A stretch of DNA of 64,000 nucleotides from Henriciella barbarensis. Lineage in GTDB: Bacteria > Pseudomonadota > Alphaproteobacteria > Caulobacterales > Hyphomonadaceae. The DNA lies in assembly GCF_003576345.1 (NCBI RefSeq), contig NZ_QWGB01000004.1, positions 280,650 through 344,649 on the forward strand. Direction: 5' to 3'. The translations under genes and the position numbers were made by a program. How positions within the stretch are numbered: position 1 is the first letter of the stretch; every line of letters begins with the position of its first letter. Below are positions 26,788 to 34,337 of this stretch, in pieces. The notes under the pieces were generated by a model. That model did no database searches. It saw only the letters and a list, made by a program, of their open reading frames with translations, and was not told the origin of the DNA.

Positions 26788-28821
26788 ATGGGCGTTACCA
26801 CATACCGAGCGATTACAGCAGCATTAATGCTGGCGACTGCATCACCGATTGCAGTGGCGATTCCCTCATCTTCTCCGAGTGTTAAGCCAGACCTGGTGCC
26901 CGCGTCGAGTGTGGTAACGACTGCGGAGGCGAGACTGTTCCGTGATGCGGTTGCAGCGATGGACCGGGGAGACTGGTCTACAGTCCGTAGTCTGCAGGCG
27001 AGATCGGGCGACGCGGTGGTGCGCGACCTTATTGCTTGGTTCCGGGGCCGTAGCGACCAGAACATGTCTTTCGACGAAATGAGCGTTCTGCTGCGCCAGC
27101 GCAGCGACTGGCCGTTCATGACGACCCTGCAGGTGCGCGCTGAAGGCATAATCAATGATTCGGCCCTCGATGATTTGCAGAAGATTGCCTGGTTTGAGGA
27201 GATGGGCGGACCAGCTTCCGGAGAAGGCCGGGTGGCCCTCGCAGAAGCTTACCGGCGCGGCGGCCAGATGGACAAGGCGATCGAGCTTGCTCGTGAAGCC
27301 TGGCACGGCAACACGCTGGACAGCGCCCTGACGCAACGCGTGCTCAATCAGTATGGCAGTCAGCTTTCTCAGGACGACCACCGCAAGCGTGCGGACTTCT
27401 TGCTCTGGACCAATCAGCGCACGGCGACGTCCCAGCTGAAATCCCGCGTCGGAAGTGACTGGGCGTTGCTTATTGAAGCACGCATCAGGCTTCAGGCGAG
27501 AGCGGCAGGCGTCGACGCCGCTGTGAATGCGGTGCCGGCTTCGCTGCAGAACCATCCGGGGCTGATGTTCGACCGTGCCCACTGGCGCAAACGCGCCGGG
27601 CAACGTGACGAGAACTGGGTGCCGCTCCTCGCAGAGATTGACGGCACCGGAGTTCCGGCAGCAGGACAGAACGCGCTCTGGAATCTACGTCACTGGCCGA
27701 TTCGCGAGGCGCTGCAGGAGCGGAAATTCCAGCTCGCCTATGATCTTGGATCGCGTCACGGCATGGATTCGGGCGGCAATTTTGCTGAAGCCGCCTGGGT
27801 GTCAGGCTGGACGGCGCTTCGCCATCTCAACCAGCCATCCATGGCCCTTCCACACTTCAAGGCGCTTGAAGCCGGGACGTCCACACCGATCAGCCAGGCG
27901 AGGGCGCTTTACTGGCAGGGGCGAACCTATGAAGCACTCGGCAATCAGACGGAGGCTGCCGCCGCCTATCAGCGTGCGGCCCAGTACCCTTATGTCTATT
28001 ACGGCCAGCTGGCAGCCGAGAAGGCGGGCCTGCAGCGCATCTATCTGAAGACCGAAGCCGATGTGACCGATGCCGAGCGTAATGCTTTCATGAGCAGGCC
28101 GCAGGTGAAGGCCGCTATCCTGCTCGCCGAAAACGGGCAGGAAATGGATTTCCGCCGGTTCTCCTACAATATCGATGACACGTTGGAGACAGAGGCAGAC
28201 TATGTGCTGCTCTCCGAGGTCGCGAATAACTACCTCTATCCGGAAGTCGGTGTGCGCGGCGCCAAGGCCGGGCTCGCCAAGAATGTGATCGCGCCGCAGG
28301 CGGTCTTCCCGATCCCCAACTTTCCGCTGCAGCGCGAGCCGAACGTGGAGCGTGCGGTGATCTATGCGCTCGCCCGCCAGGAAAGCGAGATGAACCCCTC
28401 GGCTGTCTCGCATGCCAATGCGCGCGGCCTGATGCAATTTCTTCCGGCCACCGCGCGAGAGGAAGCTCGGCGCATCGGCCTTCCGTTCCGCACATCATGG
28501 CTGACTGATGATCCTGGTTACAACATGACGCTCGGTGGATCGCACCTCGATACGCTACTTGGCCAATTCAATGGCAGCTACATCATGACAGTGGCAGCGT
28601 ATAATGCTGGAGCGTCACGCCCACGTCGCTGGATGCGAGAGTATGGCGATCCGCGCCGGGGTGAGATCGACCCGATTGACTGGGTGGAGTTCATACCCTT
28701 TTCCGAAACGCGCAATTACGTCCAGCGCGTCCTGGAGAACACCCAAGTGTACCGCCAGCGGATTGCTGGTGAGGCCGTCGATATCCGACTGACCGAAGAT
28801 CTCAATCGAGGCAGGCACTAG
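26788..28821 (+). CDS. soluble lytic murein transglycosylase
   Basis: 677 residues from the ATG at 26788, which begins a signal peptide (ending AVA-IPS); an ATG at 26725 would add an unlikely 21-residue extension. The first ~480 residues form the superhelical alpha-helical region of Slt70-like enzymes. The catalytic domain has the Glu in YALARQESEMNPSAVS, then ARGLMQFLPATA and VAAYNAGASRPRRW. It cleaves peptidoglycan glycan strands in the periplasm to give 1,6-anhydromuropeptides. Divergent from dapA. Confidence 0.94.
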   Translation: MGVTTYRAITAALMLATASPIAVAIPSSSPSVKPDLVPASSVVTTAEARLFRDAVAAMDRGDWSTVRSLQARSGDAVVRDLIAWFRGRSDQNMSFDEMSVLLRQRSDWPFMTTLQVRAEGIINDSALDDLQKIAWFEEMGGPASGEGRVALAEAYRRGGQMDKAIELAREAWHGNTLDSALTQRVLNQYGSQLSQDDHRKRADFLLWTNQRTATSQLKSRVGSDWALLIEARIRLQARAAGVDAAVNAVPASLQNHPGLMFDRAHWRKRAGQRDENWVPLLAEIDGTGVPAAGQNALWNLRHWPIREALQERKFQLAYDLGSRHGMDSGGNFAEAAWVSGWTALRHLNQPSMALPHFKALEAGTSTPISQARALYWQGRTYEALGNQTEAAAAYQRAAQYPYVYYGQLAAEKAGLQRIYLKTEADVTDAERNAFMSRPQVKAAILLAENGQEMDFRRFSYNIDDTLETEADYVLLSEVANNYLYPEVGVRGAKAGLAKNVIAPQAVFPIPNFPLQREPNVERAVIYALARQESEMNPSAVSHANARGLMQFLPATAREEARRIGLPFRTSWLTDDPGYNMTLGGSHLDTLLGQFNGSYIMTVAAYNAGASRPRRWMREYGDPRRGEIDPIDWVEFIPFSETRNYVQRVLENTQVYRQRIAGEAVDIRLTEDLNRGRH

Positions 28822-28840
28822 CGCTCGTCCAGAAAACGAA

Positions 28841-28866
28841 AAGGCCACCCCCGAGGGGGTGGCCTT
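28841..28866 (-). terminator. strong terminator at the end of the small-ORF unit (minus strand)
   Basis: Read on the minus strand, AAGGCCACCCCC and GGGGGTGGCCTT close around the loop TC, and TTTTCGTTTT follows. On the plus strand the hairpin is followed by CGTGAG, so its T-rich side belongs to minus-strand transcription. It could still help end the transglycosylase transcript, whose stop is 20 bp away. Confidence 0.85.
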
Positions 28867-28922
28867 CGTGAGCCGGATTGGCTCATGAATCCTGGTAGGG
28901 CGATACCTACCCGAGGTCAGTG

Positions 28923-29003
28923 CTAGCGCACAGAGAGAGGCTGCTCTCCAAGGCCACCAGCACAGACGGACCCATTTGCCGTTCCTGGTTTCTCACTCGA
29001 CAT
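28923..29003 (-). CDS. 26-residue small ORF with near-perfect ribosome binding site
   Basis: The ATG is at 29003-29001 and the TAG at 28925-28923. The peptide starts MSSEKPGTANGSV, contains one Cys and Gly-rich CAGGLGE, and ends SVR. It is too short and polar for a membrane toxin. The upstream GAAAGGAGGTGATCC complements the 16S rRNA tail, with GGAGG 7 nt from the ATG, which is ideal. Such initiation strength argues for real translation; function is unknown and a regulatory leader peptide or a highly expressed microprotein are both possible. Confidence 0.55.
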   Translation of the reverse strand: MSSEKPGTANGSVCAGGLGEQPLSVR

Positions 29004-29019
29004 TGGATCACCTCCTTTC
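29003..29019 (-). promoter_or_regulatory. extended Shine-Dalgarno complementary to the 16S rRNA 3' end
   Basis: Plus-strand TTGGATCACCTCCTTTC is identical over 17 nt to the conserved 3' end of 16S rRNA. The minus strand is therefore a full-length complement, GAAAGGAGGTGATCCAA, whose final A begins the ATG. Ordinary genes here have 4-7 nt of complementarity. Confidence 0.8.
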
Positions 29020-29104
29020 AGCTGTTGATACAGAACACCGACCGCAAGTTACGCCCGGTCATTCAAATAGAACATGATTTGCGGCGATTTAAAGGGCAGA
29101 GACG

Positions 29105-29137
29105 AAAAAAGCCGGCTACGAGGCGCAGCCGGCTTTT
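29105..29137 (-). terminator. terminator of the RcnB-like gene
   Basis: AAAAGCCGGCT (29107-29117) pairs with AGCCGGCTTTT (29127-29137). Minus-strand reading ends in a T run after the stem; it lies 19 bp after the stop codon. Confidence 0.92.
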
Positions 29138-29155
29138 CCGAGGGTTATTACTCGC

Positions 29156-29716
29156 CTACTGGCTGAGAATACCAATCGCGAGACCTACGATAGCGCCTGT
29201 AGCGACCGAGGTCAGAACAGCATCGTTGCTGCCGCGATGGTGAACCCACTGGTGACCGCGCGGCGGGCTGTAAAGACCATAGCGCCCATAATCGCGAATG
29301 ATCACCGAGCTCGAGCCGTAGTGGTAGCGGTTACCGATGGTGTAGCGTGGATGATGGTAGCCGCGGTTGTAGTGATACACGACACGCGGGCGCGTGCGGT
29401 GATAGGTCGGCGCACTATAATAGTTGCGCGTCACGACGCGGCCTCGATTGTGGTATCTGTGATTGTTGCGGTGATAGTCGCGGCCACGACGATAGTCGCG
29501 CCGATTATCCCGGCGATGTTTATAGTCTCCGCGCCGATCAGCGCGATGGTAGTCACGATTGCCGCGATGACGGTCACCATGATAGCGATCACCGCGATCA
29601 CCACGATCATAGTGGCCGCGGTCACTGCGCTGGTCGGCAGCAGCCACTGGTGTGAACGCCGCGAGCGCGAGAGCTCCTGCGGCACCGATGTGGAGTAGTA
29701 GTTTTCTGAACGCCAT
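29156..29716 (-). CDS. RcnB-like periplasmic protein, Arg/His/Tyr-rich
   Basis: 186 residues from the ATG at 29716, which has GGAGG 6 nt upstream; earlier in-frame starts lack this. A signal peptide (cleavage near VAAA-DQR) is followed by about 100 residues of low-complexity Arg, Asp, His and Tyr repeats (RGDRYHGDRHRGNRDYH and similar). The C-terminus, YGLYSPPRGHQWVHHRGSND, then an apolar stretch, matches the RcnB family (E. coli RcnB influences Ni/Co homeostasis). The His/Tyr-rich repeats could bind metal or anionic envelope polymers. Flanked by its own terminator. Confidence 0.78.
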   Translation of the reverse strand: MAFRKLLLHIGAAGALALAAFTPVAAADQRSDRGHYDRGDRGDRYHGDRHRGNRDYHRADRRGDYKHRRDNRRDYRRGRDYHRNNHRYHNRGRVVTRNYYSAPTYHRTRPRVVYHYNRGYHHPRYTIGNRYHYGSSSVIIRDYGRYGLYSPPRGHQWVHHRGSNDAVLTSVATGAIVGLAIGILSQ

Positions 29717-29839
29717 GAGGAGCCTCCCTATGCAAGTTCTCTCACCGAGCCCTTGCCCGGAATTGTTTCTGGTCTGAATACAAGTGTTAACCAATTATGA
29801 GGTTCCGAGCTTGAACCTTAGCTGAACAAGTCCTTCATC

Positions 29840-30268
29840 ATGGCCCGCCAAGAAAACCTGCAGATCGACGATGACTTGACCGTTCCTTACTGGGAGCTGG
29901 TGGAAACGTTTACGCGATCATCCGGGCCGGGCGGTCAAAGTGTGAACAAGGTATCGAGCGCGGTGCAGCTGCGGTGGAATGTCGATGCCTCTTCAGTGCC
30001 CGCACGCATCAAGGCGCGCTTCCGTCAGATATGGAAGAACAGAATTACCAAGGAGGGTGACGTCATCGTCGATGCGAGCGAACACCGCTCCCAGGCGCTA
30101 AACAGGGATGCGGCGCGCGACCGGCTCACTTCCATGATCCGGAAGGCAGCGAAGAAGCGGAAACGCCGCATCGCGACAAGGCCAACGCGCGGATCGGTCG
30201 AGCGGCGGATCAAGGCCAAGAAGGAAACGGGCGAAAAAAAAGCCCTGCGTGGAAAGGTCGACCCTTAG
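29840..30268 (+). CDS. arfB: alternative ribosome-rescue peptidyl-tRNA hydrolase ArfB (YaeJ)
   Basis: 142 residues. The GGQ catalytic motif appears in RSSGPGGQSVNKVSSAVQL, and the basic C-terminal tail (KAAKKRKRRIATRPTRGS) fits the mRNA entry channel. ArfB has no release-factor codon-recognition domain, unlike PrfA/PrfB, and frees peptides from ribosomes stalled without a stop codon. Length matches E. coli YaeJ (140). The gene is monocistronic and lies 4 kb from smpB, the other rescue route. Confidence 0.94.
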   Translation: MARQENLQIDDDLTVPYWELVETFTRSSGPGGQSVNKVSSAVQLRWNVDASSVPARIKARFRQIWKNRITKEGDVIVDASEHRSQALNRDAARDRLTSMIRKAAKKRKRRIATRPTRGSVERRIKAKKETGEKKALRGKVDP

Positions 30269-30294
30269 ACGGCGCGCCTTCCGGTGCAAAAGAA

Positions 30295-30321
30295 AACGCC
30301 GCCCCGAAACGAGGCGGCGTT
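30295..30321. terminator. hairpin terminator between arfB and the SodC-like gene
   Basis: AACGCCGCC (30295-30303) and GGCGGCGTT (30313-30321) form a 9-bp stem around CCGAAACGA between two convergent genes. A run of As precedes it, so the minus strand ends in Ts; it probably serves the SodC-like gene best. Confidence 0.75.
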
Positions 30322-30347
30322 GGTCTAATTTGGTTGGGGTTCGCTGC

Positions 30348-30968
30348 TTACTGAACGACAGCGCAGGCGACGCGCCCGCCAGCACCGCCAATCGGCTGGC
30401 TCATATGATCATCGCGACCTTCGTGAATGATAATGGCGCCGCCATCTTCATCCATCACGTCTGAAAGCGTGACCAGATCGGTAAACGTCTCGAAATTCAC
30501 AGAGCCATCTTCAAAGGCGTACAGGTTTGGCAAGTCGCCAGGCTCTGGACCGTCGGGGTTCAGAAGGCCATGACCACCTTCGACCTTGCCGACATGACCA
30601 CCCGAGGCGGTGTATTCACCGGTGTCGCTGCAGTCGCCAGTCTGGTGAATGTGCACAGCGTGCCAGCCTGGGGTCAGGCCGCCCTCACTAACCGAGACCT
30701 CCATGACGATGCCATTCGGGCCTTCGATCATGTTCACGCTGCCGATCGTATCGCCTTCATTGCCCAGAAGATCGCCCGTCGCGCGCATCATGGATGGAAG
30801 GGACTCGCTGCCGCCGGCGTCCATCTCGGACGGTGGCATATCGGCCTGCATTTCGGCTGCGTCGTCAGCGGCGCTCGTGTCCTGCTGGGCATCGGAGGTT
30901 TGCTGGGTGCAGGCAAAAACGATCGCAATCGAAGCGGCTGCGGCGGATAGAGGTAGGAAGCGGCTCAT
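30348..30968 (-). CDS. sodC: Cu/Zn superoxide dismutase-family lipoprotein
   Basis: 206 residues from the ATG at 30968 (AGGAGA upstream). The signal ends in the lipobox VFAC (Cys20), so it is a lipoprotein with an acidic linker to about residue 60. Copper ligands are His106 and His108 (HAVHIHQTGDC), the bridging His125 and His182; zinc ligands His133 and Asp145 are present. The position of the third zinc histidine (His80 in bovine SOD1 numbering) is Glu142. Cys113 and Cys202 fit the conserved disulfide. It should remove periplasmic superoxide, unless the altered zinc site changes this. Confidence 0.85.
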   Translation of the reverse strand: MSRFLPLSAAAASIAIVFACTQQTSDAQQDTSAADDAAEMQADMPPSEMDAGGSESLPSMMRATGDLLGNEGDTIGSVNMIEGPNGIVMEVSVSEGGLTPGWHAVHIHQTGDCSDTGEYTASGGHVGKVEGGHGLLNPDGPEPGDLPNLYAFEDGSVNFETFTDLVTLSDVMDEDGGAIIIHEGRDDHMSQPIGGAGGRVACAVVQ

Positions 30969-31007
30969 GAATTTTCTCCTGTTTGGACACACAGTAACAT
31001 AGTTCGA

Positions 31008-31757
31008 TCAACGTTTTGTCATGCCGCCATCGACGACATATTCGGAGCCGGTGACGTAAGAGGCGTCGTCAGACAGTAGGAAACATGCGACGGCGGCAAC
31101 TTCTTCCGCCTTGCCAAACCGGCCGAGTGGCACCTGCGATCTGATCTGCTCCGTCATCTCCTTCTTCTGCTCTTCATCGTCGACTGCGGTGTCAAAGAAA
31201 TTTGTTTCGATCGGCCCCGGGGCAATCGAGTTTACGCGGATCTGACGCGGTGCCAGCGCGGAAGAGAACGACCGAGCGAAGACGGCCATTGATGCTTTTG
31301 ACGCGCCATAGACAGCGCCCGGCGCCTGACCAAGATAGGCGGCGACTGATGATGTCAGGAGCACTGCGCCACCATCACTTATATTGTCCTTGAGCAGGTC
31401 CATATGCAGGAGCGGCCCCCGAACATTCGTGTTCATCATCTGATCGAAGAAGTCGGTGTCGTGCTGCCCGATTTCCTTGAAAGCGCCGTATCCGGCATTG
31501 AGATAGAGGCCGTCGAGCTTGCCCATCTTCTCGCCCACCGCTTCGGCAAGCTGTTTTGCTTCTTCTGCGCTGGAGGCATCATTGCGTAGGACGAGTGACC
31601 CGGATGGAAGTTTCTTTCCTGCCTCGTCAAGGTGGTCCTGGCTGCGGCCTGTTACGGCGACCTCGCCGCCTTCTTCGACGATGCGAAGCGCAGTGGCGAG
31701 GCCGATGCCGCTCGTGCCGCCTGTGACAAGAATACGCTTACCTTCAAATCTAGACAT
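31008..31757 (-). CDS. short-chain dehydrogenase/reductase
   Basis: 249 residues from the ATG at 31757 (MSRFEGKRILVTGG); an ATG 18 bp upstream is possible and both have weak ribosome binding sites. TGGTSGIG is the cofactor loop, LNAGYG stands for NNAG, and VYGASKASM holds the catalytic Tyr and Lys. It is a classical SDR of unknown substrate. It lies 39 bp upstream of the sodC gene on the same strand and may share its transcript. The divergent tlyA starts 84 bp away. Confidence 0.87.
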   Translation of the reverse strand: MSRFEGKRILVTGGTSGIGLATALRIVEEGGEVAVTGRSQDHLDEAGKKLPSGSLVLRNDASSAEEAKQLAEAVGEKMGKLDGLYLNAGYGAFKEIGQHDTDFFDQMMNTNVRGPLLHMDLLKDNISDGGAVLLTSSVAAYLGQAPGAVYGASKASMAVFARSFSSALAPRQIRVNSIAPGPIETNFFDTAVDDEEQKKEMTEQIRSQVPLGRFGKAEEVAAVACFLLSDDASYVTGSEYVVDGGMTKR

Positions 31758-31841
31758 TCTAGTCTCACTTTCCATTCTGGTTTACGCTAGGCGAACGAGC
31801 CGCAGGTGCGAGCGTTCCGAGACATTTTTGCAGGCTGAAGA

Positions 31842-32573
31842 GTGACGACAGAAAGACTGGACAAAGCGCTTGTGACCCAGGGCTATTTTGATAGCCGGTC
31901 AGCGGCGCAGGCTGCTGTCGCAGCAGGTACTGTGTTGGTGAACGGCCGGCCCGCCAGCAAAACGTCGCAATTGATCGGGCCGTCTGACCGGCTGGAGGCT
32001 GAACCTGCGCATCCATATGTGTCTCGCGGCGGGTTGAAGCTTGACCATGCGCTGGACGTTTTCGGCGTTGATCCCGCAGGCCGTCATTGTCTCGATGTTG
32101 GCGCATCGACAGGTGGCTTCACCGACGTGCTAATCCAACGCGGCGCCGCGCATGTGGTAGCCGTCGACGTGGGGCGCGGGCAGCTGCATGAGAGGATCGC
32201 GTGCGATCCGCGTGTCACATCCTATGAGGCGACCGATGCACGGTCATTGACGTCGGCGATGGTTGGCGAGGCGCCGTCTCTCATCGTCTGCGATGCAAGT
32301 TTCATCTCACTGGCCAAGCTGCTTGAGGCACCGCTTTCGCTAGCAGGGCAGGGCGCTGAACTGGTGACGCTGTTCAAGCCGCAATTCGAGGTGGGGCGTG
32401 AGTTCGTCGGCAAGGGCGGGATGGTCACTGACGCGGGTGCCGTCGCGCGCGCCGAAGCGGAATTCTGCGACTGGCTGGCAGATATGAAATGGGCTGTCAG
32501 TGCGAAGACTGACAGCCCGATCCGCGGCGGCGACGGCAATGCCGAACGCCTGTTACATGCGGTGCAAGCCTAG
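31842..32573 (+). CDS. tlyA: TlyA-family RNA methyltransferase
   Basis: 243 residues with a GTG start at 31842. The N-terminal S4 RNA-binding domain covers about residues 1-60 (RLDKALVTQGYFDSRSAAQA), followed by an FtsJ-like SAM fold with CLDVGASTGGFTDVL. TlyA proteins 2'-O-methylate rRNA in mycobacteria and were first described as hemolysins. The usual alphaproteobacterial partner dxs is not adjacent. The end overlaps the convergent MoxR gene by 4 bp. Confidence 0.9.
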   Translation: MTTERLDKALVTQGYFDSRSAAQAAVAAGTVLVNGRPASKTSQLIGPSDRLEAEPAHPYVSRGGLKLDHALDVFGVDPAGRHCLDVGASTGGFTDVLIQRGAAHVVAVDVGRGQLHERIACDPRVTSYEATDARSLTSAMVGEAPSLIVCDASFISLAKLLEAPLSLAGQGAELVTLFKPQFEVGREFVGKGGMVTDAGAVARAEAEFCDWLADMKWAVSAKTDSPIRGGDGNAERLLHAVQA

Positions 32574-33436
32574 CCTGCAGGGCCTCGGCGGCCACCGCTT
32601 TCGCGGCGCGACAGGAAGGCGAGGCGTTCGAACAGGGCGACGTCCTGCTCATTCTTGAGAAGGGCGCCGTGAAGCGGCGGCGTCAGCTTGTCCGGATCCT
32701 GTTCCTTGAGGGTTTCGAGATCGATGTCCTCATTCATCAGAAGCTTCAGCCAGTCGAGAAGTTCGCTGGTCGAAGGCTTCTTCTTCATGCCCGGGACTTC
32801 GCGCATGGAGTAGAAGGTGGTGAGCGCTTCGGCGACCAGCTTCTGCTTGATGCCTGGATAGTGGACGTCGATGATCTCTTTCATCGTCTGCTCGTCCGGG
32901 AACTTGATGAAGTGGAAGAAGCAGCGGCGCAGGAAGGCGTCCGGAAGCTCTTTTTCGTTGTTCGACGTGATGATGACAAGCGGGCGCTGCTTGGCCTTAA
33001 CCGTCTCATCGGTTTCGTAGACATAGAATTCCATGCGATCGAGCTCCTGCAGGAGGTCGTTCGGGAACTCGATATCTGCCTTGTCGATCTCGTCGATCAG
33101 CAGGATTGGCCGCTCATCGGAAGTGAAAGCCTCCCAGAGCTTACCCTTCTTGATGTAGTTTGAGATGTCCTTTGCGCGCTCTTCGCCCATCTGGCCGTCG
33201 CGCAGGCGTGAAACCGCGTCGTATTCATACAGGCCTTGCTGGGCCTTGGTGGACGATTTGATATGCCACTCAATGAGTGGCACGCCGAGCGCCTTGGCAA
33301 CTTCGATCGCAAGAACGGTCTTGCCCGTACCGGGCTCACCCTTGACCAAAAGCGGACGCTGAAGCGCAATGGCTGCATTCACAGCGACGCGTAGGTCTTC
33401 GGTTGCGACGTAATTCTCAGTGCCTTCAAAACGCAT
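32570..33436 (-). CDS. MoxR-family AAA+ ATPase
   Basis: 288 residues. Walker A is GEPGTGKT, Walker B is LLIDEIDKAD, sensor 1 lies in VIITSNNEKELPDAFLRRC (including the Arg finger). MoxR ATPases act as chaperones that insert cofactors or activate von Willebrand factor (VWA) protein partners. No VWA gene is adjacent in the window, which is unusual for the family. The gene converges on tlyA, and flbT follows on the other strand 188 bp upstream of its start. Confidence 0.92.
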   Translation of the reverse strand: MRFEGTENYVATEDLRVAVNAAIALQRPLLVKGEPGTGKTVLAIEVAKALGVPLIEWHIKSSTKAQQGLYEYDAVSRLRDGQMGEERAKDISNYIKKGKLWEAFTSDERPILLIDEIDKADIEFPNDLLQELDRMEFYVYETDETVKAKQRPLVIITSNNEKELPDAFLRRCFFHFIKFPDEQTMKEIIDVHYPGIKQKLVAEALTTFYSMREVPGMKKKPSTSELLDWLKLLMNEDIDLETLKEQDPDKLTPPLHGALLKNEQDVALFERLAFLSRRESGGRRGPAG

Positions 33437-33624
33437 GCTGTTCTCCCAAAACTTGTCCCGGCCGATGATAAGGACGCAGCTCTGAAGGGCAACCTGTTGA
33501 GCGCGCCTATCTTGGCGTCAATCGCGGCATTTTCGCCCGGGGATCTCGTTTTAGTCGGTGTTAACCTTACAACTTGTATAGAAATTGCAACATCCCAGTA
33601 AGGATTCGGGGGAGCGCGCGCACA

Positions 33625-34017
33625 ATGCCGCTAAAACTATCATTGAAACCGGGCGAGGCGGTCGTCGTCAACGAGGCTGTTATCCGAAATGGAGAGCGCC
33701 GCGGTACCATGTTGCTCGAAACGAAAGCACGGATACTGCGCGAGCGGGACGTGATGTTTCCTGACGACATCTCCACGCCTCAGGACGCGACCTATTTCTG
33801 CCTGATGCAGATGTACATCGTCGGCGAAACGAGCGGAAAACTCTATGATAGTGCCGTTTCAACGCTGGCTGACTGGATGGACCAGAGCCGGTCGCAGGTT
33901 GAGCGGGACGAAATTTTGCGCATTGCTCAACTCGTTGCCGCCGGCAATCTCTACAAGGCGCTTGGCAATTGCCGCAAACTGCTGAAATCGGACCTCGATG
34001 AGGCCGAGTATGCCTGA
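33625..34017 (+). CDS. flbT: flagellin translational regulator FlbT
   Basis: 130 residues from the ATG at 33625 (GGGGGAG upstream). The protein starts MPLKLSLKPGEAVVVNEAVI and includes the conserved GERRGTMLLET and CLMQMYI segments. In Caulobacter FlbT binds the flagellin mRNA leader and represses or promotes its use together with FlaF. Here flaF is not next to it; instead a short unknown ORF overlaps its stop. Confidence 0.92.
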   Translation: MPLKLSLKPGEAVVVNEAVIRNGERRGTMLLETKARILRERDVMFPDDISTPQDATYFCLMQMYIVGETSGKLYDSAVSTLADWMDQSRSQVERDEILRIAQLVAAGNLYKALGNCRKLLKSDLDEAEYA

Positions 34018-34318
34018 GAACCGAGCGATCATGACCGAGACCCGCAACGAACCCACCGTCCTGACGGAGCTCGCCGAAGCTATCGAAGCGCTTGAGCGCG
34101 GTGCCGTTTCCGCGCCTGTGTCGATCCAGCTTACGGACAGTGTCGTCCTTGAGGCGGCGGAAGACGACGACATTGACGGGCTGTTGCAGCGGGCGCGCGG
34201 GCTACGGCTCATCATGATGATAGCGGCCGGTGATCCGGTTGAGCGGCCTTCAAGCATGCGTCATGACAGGCCTGCCCTGCACGCACGGGTCAAGGACATA
34301 CTGGACGCACTGAAATAG
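34010..34318 (+). CDS. small hypothetical protein overlapping flbT
   Basis: 102 residues from the ATG at 34010, with GAGG 6 nt upstream inside flbT; an ATG at 34031 is an alternative. It overlaps the flbT stop by 8 nt in another frame, indicating coupling. The protein is soluble, helical and acidic at the start (ELAEAIEALERG), with RARGLRLIMMIAAG in the middle and no recognisable domain. Its tight link with flbT hints at a flagellar-regulation role, perhaps substituting for FlaF, but sequence similarity to FlaF was not seen. Confidence 0.6.
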   Translation: MPENRAIMTETRNEPTVLTELAEAIEALERGAVSAPVSIQLTDSVVLEAAEDDDIDGLLQRARGLRLIMMIAAGDPVERPSSMRHDRPALHARVKDILDALK

Positions 34319-34337
34319 GAGGATTAAGGCGCGCCTC

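Larger units (their letters stand above)
28841..29020 (-). ncRNA. candidate structured small transcript with a leader-peptide-like ORF
   Basis: In minus-strand order: an extended ribosome binding site, a 26-codon ORF, a hairpin at 28911-28894 (GGTAGG/CCTACC), a hairpin at 28885-28869 (TGAGCC/GGCTCA) and the terminator at 28866-28841. The three hairpins lie head to tail with almost no spacer, which is unusual for random intergenic DNA. The ORF segment GGTGGCCTT (28958-28950) can pair with the terminator's 5' arm AAGGCCACC. There is no gene downstream on this strand for 2 kb, so it looks like a stand-alone RNA or mini-mRNA. No Rfam family is recognised; the promoter is not obvious. Confidence 0.45.

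Noticed and set aside
28841..28866. Hairpin as terminator of the transglycosylase gene only
   Set aside because: On the plus strand it has no T run, while the minus strand has TTTTCGTTTT; assigned mainly to the minus-strand unit.
29003..29019. 17-nt identity with the 3' end of 16S rRNA on the plus strand
   Set aside because: Not an rRNA gene fragment: the identity stops abruptly on both sides, and the minus-strand reading is a correctly spaced ribosome binding site.
28920..29243. 107-codon plus-strand open frame across the region
   Set aside because: No ribosome binding site, it runs through the terminator of the RcnB-like gene and opposes the better supported small ORF.
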